From: Salinicoccus kekensis | GTDB taxonomy: Bacteria; Bacillota; Bacilli; Staphylococcales; Salinicoccaceae | DNA length: 64,000 bases | Direction: 5' to 3' | Assembly (NCBI RefSeq): GCF_900220995.1 | Contig: NZ_OBQF01000002.1 | Location: 1 to 64,000, forward strand | Part shown: positions 60,363 to 64,000 of the stretch, piece by piece | Layout of the letters: every line of letters begins with the position of its first letter | Position numbering within the stretch: position 1 is the stretch's first letter | The notes under the pieces: model-generated | Told to the model about the DNA's origin: nothing | The model's input: the letters and a program-made list of their open reading frames with translations, nothing else | The model's database searches: none | Program-made: the position numbers and the translations under genes

Positions 60363-60689
60363 ATGAACGCTCAGGAAAAGAAGATTTATGCGCTTGCCGG
60401 GGAAAAAGACGAAGTGATCGTTTTGGCACCGAGGAAAGACAAGTCTTTTGCCAAGCTCTCGATCAAAAGCTTCGAGAACATGCCTTTCACTTCAAAATCG
60501 GCCCTGGCTGCGAGGGTGAGGAAAAATTCATACTTCCTCATCAGGAACGATGAAAAAGCGACTCTATATTCAGTGGACGACAGCCTGTATTATGCCAGTT
60601 ATGACGTGACCGAAGAAGTTAATGCCTCGCCCGACCCGTATTCCTTCGTATTCATGGGGTTCAAATTCAAGTTTCATAAAATACTCTGA
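60363..60689 (+). CDS. hypothetical soluble protein (108 residues)
   Basis: Basic, mixed alpha/beta protein with no membrane segment. Visible pieces are KIYALAGEKDEVIVLAPRKD, YFLIRNDEKATLYSVDDSLYYAS and an aromatic, basic end (FVFMGFKFKFHKIL). Family not recognised. GTGGAGGTCTGCC precedes the start and a SigB-type promoter lies upstream, so it may be stress-induced. Confidence 0.72.
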   Translation: MNAQEKKIYALAGEKDEVIVLAPRKDKSFAKLSIKSFENMPFTSKSALAARVRKNSYFLIRNDEKATLYSVDDSLYYASYDVTEEVNASPDPYSFVFMGFKFKFHKIL

Positions 60690-60690
60690 T

Positions 60691-60749
60691 GAAAAATGCC
60701 ACCGCAGCATTTTGAGGCCGCCCCTCAATCTGCACGGTGGCATTTTTTC
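60691..60749. terminator. long bidirectional terminator
   Basis: Outer stem GAAAAATGCCACCG / CGGTGGCATTTTTTC, inner TTGAGG / CCTCAA. Stands between two convergent genes with T runs on both strands. Confidence 0.9.
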
Positions 60750-61602
60750 ATCCTTTCAAAAATCTGAGCATGAGTTTATTGACGATTTCAGGCCGTTCGT
60801 GCATCACCCAGTGCGTGACATCCTCCACCCAGTGGATATCTCCTCTTTTAAGCAGCCTGAAGCTTTCTTCTGCCAGCTCCTTCGATAAGAACTGATCCCC
60901 CGTCCCCCAGATGATCTGTACGGGCACATCCACATCCCTGCTGAGATCCGGGAAGCTTTTCGGCGCAGCACGGTACCAGTTCAGCATCGCGGTCACCGCC
61001 CCTTTTTCGGACCAGGCACTTCTGTACTGTTCCAGCTCTTCTTCGCTGAACGTGTTTTTATTGCTGGTGGCGGTGAGAGCCCGCACCATCATCTGATGAT
61101 CATTCATGGTGAGGAGTGCCTCGGGCAGTTCAGGCAGCTGGAAGAAGCCGATATACATACTTTTGAAGATCTGTTTGGGATATTTTCTCATCGCCTCCGG
61201 CATGACCGCCGGATGCGGGATGTTGACGGCGATGAACTTCTTCACTCTTTCCGACCGGGTCGATGCAAGATGCCAGCCGACCGCCCCGCCCCAGTCATGG
61301 CCGGCGATGTTCGCTTTCTCCAAACCGAAATGGTCCATGATGGCGATGACGTCATCACGGAGTTTGTCGATATGATAATTCTCCACCCCTTCAGGTTTGC
61401 CGCTTTTGTTGTAGCCGCGCTGGTCGGGGATGATCACCCTGAAACCCACGTCCGCAAGCGCATCGATCTGATGCCGCCAGCCGTACCAGAATTCCGGGAA
61501 GCCGTGCAGCAGGATGACCGGCTCCCCCGCCGTCTCTCCTGCAACTTTCATATGCAGATTTACACCGCCTGCGTCCACATACACCGATTCATATTCCTTC
61601 AT
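60748..61602 (-). CDS. epoxide-hydrolase-like alpha/beta hydrolase
   Basis: About 284 residues. HGFPEFWYGW is the oxyanion region, D103 in GHDWGGAVGW is the nucleophile of the epoxide hydrolase/dehalogenase type, and the charge relay is completed by Asp in WGTGDQFL and His in VTHWVMHERP. Epoxide hydrolase or fluoroacetate-dehalogenase-like activity is possible; the substrate is unknown. The ATG at 61602 follows GAGGTGATTTCA; longer starts have no ribosome site. Confidence 0.88.
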   Translation of the reverse strand: MKEYESVYVDAGGVNLHMKVAGETAGEPVILLHGFPEFWYGWRHQIDALADVGFRVIIPDQRGYNKSGKPEGVENYHIDKLRDDVIAIMDHFGLEKANIAGHDWGGAVGWHLASTRSERVKKFIAVNIPHPAVMPEAMRKYPKQIFKSMYIGFFQLPELPEALLTMNDHQMMVRALTATSNKNTFSEEELEQYRSAWSEKGAVTAMLNWYRAAPKSFPDLSRDVDVPVQIIWGTGDQFLSKELAEESFRLLKRGDIHWVEDVTHWVMHERPEIVNKLMLRFLKG

Positions 61603-61727
61603 TGAAATCACCTCAATTGAAGTATACCCCGTGCAGCGCTCATGAAATCCGGGTGCACATCCGTTTATCATATGCATTCCGCATGATATCATTAAAGTGA
61701 CCAGTGATTAATTAATGAGGTGATTAC

Positions 61728-62123
61728 ATGAATGATAATAAAATTTCATTCCTCGTCTACGGTGCATTTTTTCTGATACTGCCCGTCATCCACCTTGGGA
61801 ATCTGCTCATCAATGATGTGCCCCTGCCGCTCATGACTTTCTACAGTCTGCTCATCGTCGCTGTGATGAGTTTCTGCTTTTCCTACCTTGCCCCGAATTT
61901 CGGGAAAAATGATGAGACGGATAAGTACAGGATCGTGAGGCGGAGCGTCATCACCGGCTTCATCGCCCTGTTCATATCAATGGCGGTGGGACTGCTGCTT
62001 ATGGCGCTTGATTTCCTGGGGATCAGTTTATTCCATCTCATCCTGATCTTCATCACCGTACTCATCTCCGCCGCCTTCATATCCGCAGTGATCTATACGA
62101 AAAGGAACCTCGAAACACAGTGA
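61728..62123 (+). CDS. four-helix membrane protein, hypothetical
   Basis: 131 residues with four hydrophobic helices (about 7-25, 33-55, 75-97 and 103-123) and a basic end KRNLETQ. No family recognised. ATGAGGTGATTAC lies in front of the start. It is divergent from the epoxide-hydrolase-like gene. Confidence 0.68.
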   Translation: MNDNKISFLVYGAFFLILPVIHLGNLLINDVPLPLMTFYSLLIVAVMSFCFSYLAPNFGKNDETDKYRIVRRSVITGFIALFISMAVGLLLMALDFLGISLFHLILIFITVLISAAFISAVIYTKRNLETQ

Positions 62124-62133
62124 TGGATGAAGA

Positions 62134-62162
62134 AATCCCCGTGCAGTGGACTGCATGGGGAT
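62134..62162. terminator. hairpin between convergent genes
   Basis: AATCCCCGTGCAGT / ACTGCATGGGGATT (one mismatch) with a 1-2 nt loop. T runs are short on both strands. Confidence 0.65.
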
Positions 62163-62170
62163 TGATGTAT

Positions 62171-62338
62171 TCACGTGTCTTTTTTCCTGCTGCGGTCATC
62201 GGAGTCTTTCCTGCGTTTGAAACCGAGTGCCTCCGCCTTTTTGTACAGTGCTTTTGAACGTGCCTTCGAAGCCTTCAGCATCTCGCGCTGACGCTTGCCG
62301 ATATCACTACTGGATTTCTTGAATGAAGCACTCACCAT
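62171..62338 (-). CDS. small basic protein (55 residues)
   Basis: Highly charged, Lys/Arg/Ser-rich helical protein, SSSDIGKRQREMLKASKARS then EALGFKRRKDSDDRSRKK. It looks like a nucleic-acid-binding or ribosome-associated small protein, but no family is recognised. The ATG at 62338 follows GGGGTGACT and lies 5 nt past the GAF gene stop, so the two are cotranscribed. Confidence 0.66.
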   Translation of the reverse strand: MVSASFKKSSSDIGKRQREMLKASKARSKALYKKAEALGFKRRKDSDDRSRKKDT

Positions 62339-62342
62339 ACAG

Positions 62343-63290
62343 TCACCCCGCATCGATCTTTACATTCATATTATCATAATAATATGCGAGGCCACAAATG
62401 TCAGCGTAAAATTTCAACGTATCGACATCTTCCTCGATGAAGCCGTCGATGCCTTCACTTTGGATGCAGAGCACTCCGACGGTCGCCTGGTTGATCTTGA
62501 CCGGCAGACCGATGACCGAGCCGTAATTATGGATCGGTGAAAAATCCCCTTCAAAATAACTGCTCTCATTGATGTTGTTCACCAGCTCCACCTCACCGGT
62601 CTCCCATATCCTCCCGGCGAACCCTTCGCCCGGGCTGAATTCCCGTGTATCCACCGAAATCAGGTTCACCCTGTGGTATGCGGCCATCTTCAGTTTCCCG
62701 TCATCCGCCATGAACAATGTCGAGGATTTGTCGGCACGGTCCCGGTGCAGGACGGTGATCGACTCATCCAGTACATTGTCATAGAACTCCGTGACCCAGC
62801 CCGGCCCCCCATCCGCCATCAGCCCCATCAGGGTGCGGATGAGCCGGCTGCTGTTCTTATGGTGCCTGATATATGTTTCACTGACATACTGTATGTCCTC
62901 AAGCTCTTCATCCTTCAGCTCCAGTTCATGCAGCAGCGTCTCCGTGAATTCCTTGAGTTGTGCGAGCTCGTTTTGGAGCGCTTTATTGTCCGACCTGATG
63001 TTTTTGATTTCCTCCTGCGGCACATCTTCGAACTCAGGGTCATACACCGGGTTGTTGAACCTGAGCCCGAACAGTGATATCTTCTCCGCCGAAGACCTGA
63101 AACCCCGGGCCGATGCCACAACCAGCGTGTAAAACCCGGTGACGGCGCAGACGGCGGTGATGATGGTGATGTAGCTGATCCCGATGCCTGTCTGCTCCAG
63201 CAGCCTCGCGGTGCCCGCGCTGAAGAGGATCAAGGCTGTCACAACGAAAATAAGACTGATCACATAACTGAAAAAATGTTTTGCCGACAT
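62343..63290 (-). CDS. membrane-anchored GAF-domain protein
   Basis: About 315 residues: two transmembrane helices (about 4-26 and 36-60), a coiled coil (about 85-135, KNIRSDNKALQNELAQLKEF...), and a GAF domain (about 150-310, with FSPGEGFAGRIWETGE and GLPVKINQATVGVLCIQS). No kinase, cyclase or output domain follows, so it may pass a ligand or redox signal to a partner by its coiled coil. The ATG at 63290 is after a GGGGGGG ribosome site. Confidence 0.8.
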   Translation of the reverse strand: MSAKHFFSYVISLIFVVTALILFSAGTARLLEQTGIGISYITIITAVCAVTGFYTLVVASARGFRSSAEKISLFGLRFNNPVYDPEFEDVPQEEIKNIRSDNKALQNELAQLKEFTETLLHELELKDEELEDIQYVSETYIRHHKNSSRLIRTLMGLMADGGPGWVTEFYDNVLDESITVLHRDRADKSSTLFMADDGKLKMAAYHRVNLISVDTREFSPGEGFAGRIWETGEVELVNNINESSYFEGDFSPIHNYGSVIGLPVKINQATVGVLCIQSEGIDGFIEEDVDTLKFYADICGLAYYYDNMNVKIDAG

Positions 63291-63414
63291 GATAACCCCC
63301 CCGCCCATCCAAAACAGAACATATGTTCGTATTAAATATAATACATTTCAGGGAAAATATCAATCGGCAATGCACTGAGGACCGCGTGCAAAGGTGAATG
63401 CCGTGGGAGAAGCA

Positions 63415-63954
63415 TCATAAAAATAAAAATATGATGCCCGTTGTAATCAGCGTGCCGCCCGTGAAGAAGCAGCATCTTGCAGCGTCCCTTCCTGAAGGCA
63501 TCCCTTCACCCTTTGCCCTTGAGTATATGAAAGCAACGCCTGCAGCGATGACGGCCGACATCGCCACATAAATCCATGTCTGATACAGCCAGAAATACAT
63601 GACGAAGTGGATTGTGAGTGACGCGCTGAATACGAACGGTATCAAAGTGTGATGCTTCTTCGCCTGCATGACGATGATCAGCGGAAGGATCAGCATCTGG
63701 CTCATGGCGATCGTCATCACCAGCGAAGTGAGTATGTCACTGCCGGGCCGCTCCGTGAGCGCACCCATCCAATAGGAAATCAAAAGTGCGGCAGGGAGTG
63801 CGGCAAGCCCCTGGAATAAAGTCGCATAGCCGGCGGTGTTCGCAGAAGACACTTTCCAGAAAACCCCGCAAATCAACCATGTCACGCCGAATGACATAAG
63901 AAAAGCGACACCGTACTGATTCAACTGTGCCAGTTCCTTTAAAATGGATTCCAT
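63415..63954 (-). CDS. multi-span membrane protein, hypothetical (DUF7010-like)
   Basis: About 179 residues with five to six hydrophobic helices. It begins MESILKELAQLNQYGVAFLMSFGVTWLICG and ends in a hydrophobic LITTGIIFLFL. The layout resembles the DUF7010 family; the function is unknown. The ATG at 63954 is about 10 nt after AAGGGGG. It stands alone near the right edge. Confidence 0.7.
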   Translation of the reverse strand: MESILKELAQLNQYGVAFLMSFGVTWLICGVFWKVSSANTAGYATLFQGLAALPAALLISYWMGALTERPGSDILTSLVMTIAMSQMLILPLIIVMQAKKHHTLIPFVFSASLTIHFVMYFWLYQTWIYVAMSAVIAAGVAFIYSRAKGEGMPSGRDAARCCFFTGGTLITTGIIFLFL

Positions 63955-64000
63955 CCCCACAAATCCCCCTTGATGGTATGACCTGCCTTCATTATATGTC

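Overview
The window looks like a chromosomal segment of a low-GC Gram-positive coccus of the Staphylococcaceae. Gene order and protein features (ygzB-perR-bcp-gsaB-UPF0421, a Sav1866-type ABC exporter next to a DUF402 phosphatase and mutY, recX-yfhH, ampS-UPF0435, YtxH-BrkB, mhqRED, PmtRAB-like genes) match staphylococcal synteny. Base composition is clearly richer in G+C than Staphylococcus itself, and a ClpE with CtsR boxes and a des-desK-desR set are present. I infer a Salinicoccus- or Jeotgalicoccus-like genus; species cannot be told from this window.

Layout. 1-526: leader and tandem promoters of an rRNA operon reading leftward, whose 16S gene should start at or just beyond the left edge. 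527-5444: ygzB, perR, a D-2-hydroxyacid dehydrogenase, bcp, gsaB and a FUSC-type membrane protein. 5494-12438: glutamate synthase gltBD with divergent gltC. 12477-21198: DNA repair (mpg, mutY, recX), a multidrug-type ABC exporter, a DUF402 phosphatase, YfhP, and a TarGH-like pair whose ATPase has lost its catalytic motifs. 21279-34539: aminopeptidase AmpS, YtxH, BrkB, carbonic anhydrase, gamma-glutamyltransferase, HAD phosphatase, YwbE, YdjM, map, dinB, DUF3267, a flavin oxidase and RlmD. 34555-38026: an iron-siderophore type FecCD/ATPase importer without a binding protein, and cutC. 38128-42533: DMT exporter, quinone-resistance operon mhqRED with two MhqR-type operators, threonine dehydratase. 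42797-48334: PmtRAB-like regulator/ABC pair, an AT-rich P-loop kinase, a DUF1648 protein, clpE. 48611-57500: small membrane proteins including four members of one paralogous family, a serine hydrolase, a lipoprotein, des-desK-desR. 57666-63954: M20 amidohydrolase plus YfcC transporter operon, an epoxide-hydrolase-like enzyme, a GAF protein and small membrane proteins.

The most unusual signal is not a gene. Five intergenic sites (28210, 39057, 42573, 45976, 56606) carry tandem arrays. Their sequences are unrelated, but the period is nearly the same in all: 51 bp in three, 52 bp in one, 50 bp in one. The units contain inverted repeats; in three of the arrays these form clear stem-loops whose stems are largely preserved while loops and spacers vary. 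A single unit related to the 39057 array sits alone at 51811. The arrays lie downstream of genes or between convergent genes, next to terminators, and are probably noncoding. They resemble staphylococcal STAR elements in architecture only.

Regulation visible in sequence includes PerR-like boxes over the perR and bcp -10 regions, a GltC-like dyad, MhqR dyads, a PmtR-type dyad, a CtsR heptad pair, dyads upstream of des, and three to four SigB-type promoters in front of small or stress-type genes. Starts, terminators and promoters were assigned by eye; no database search was run.
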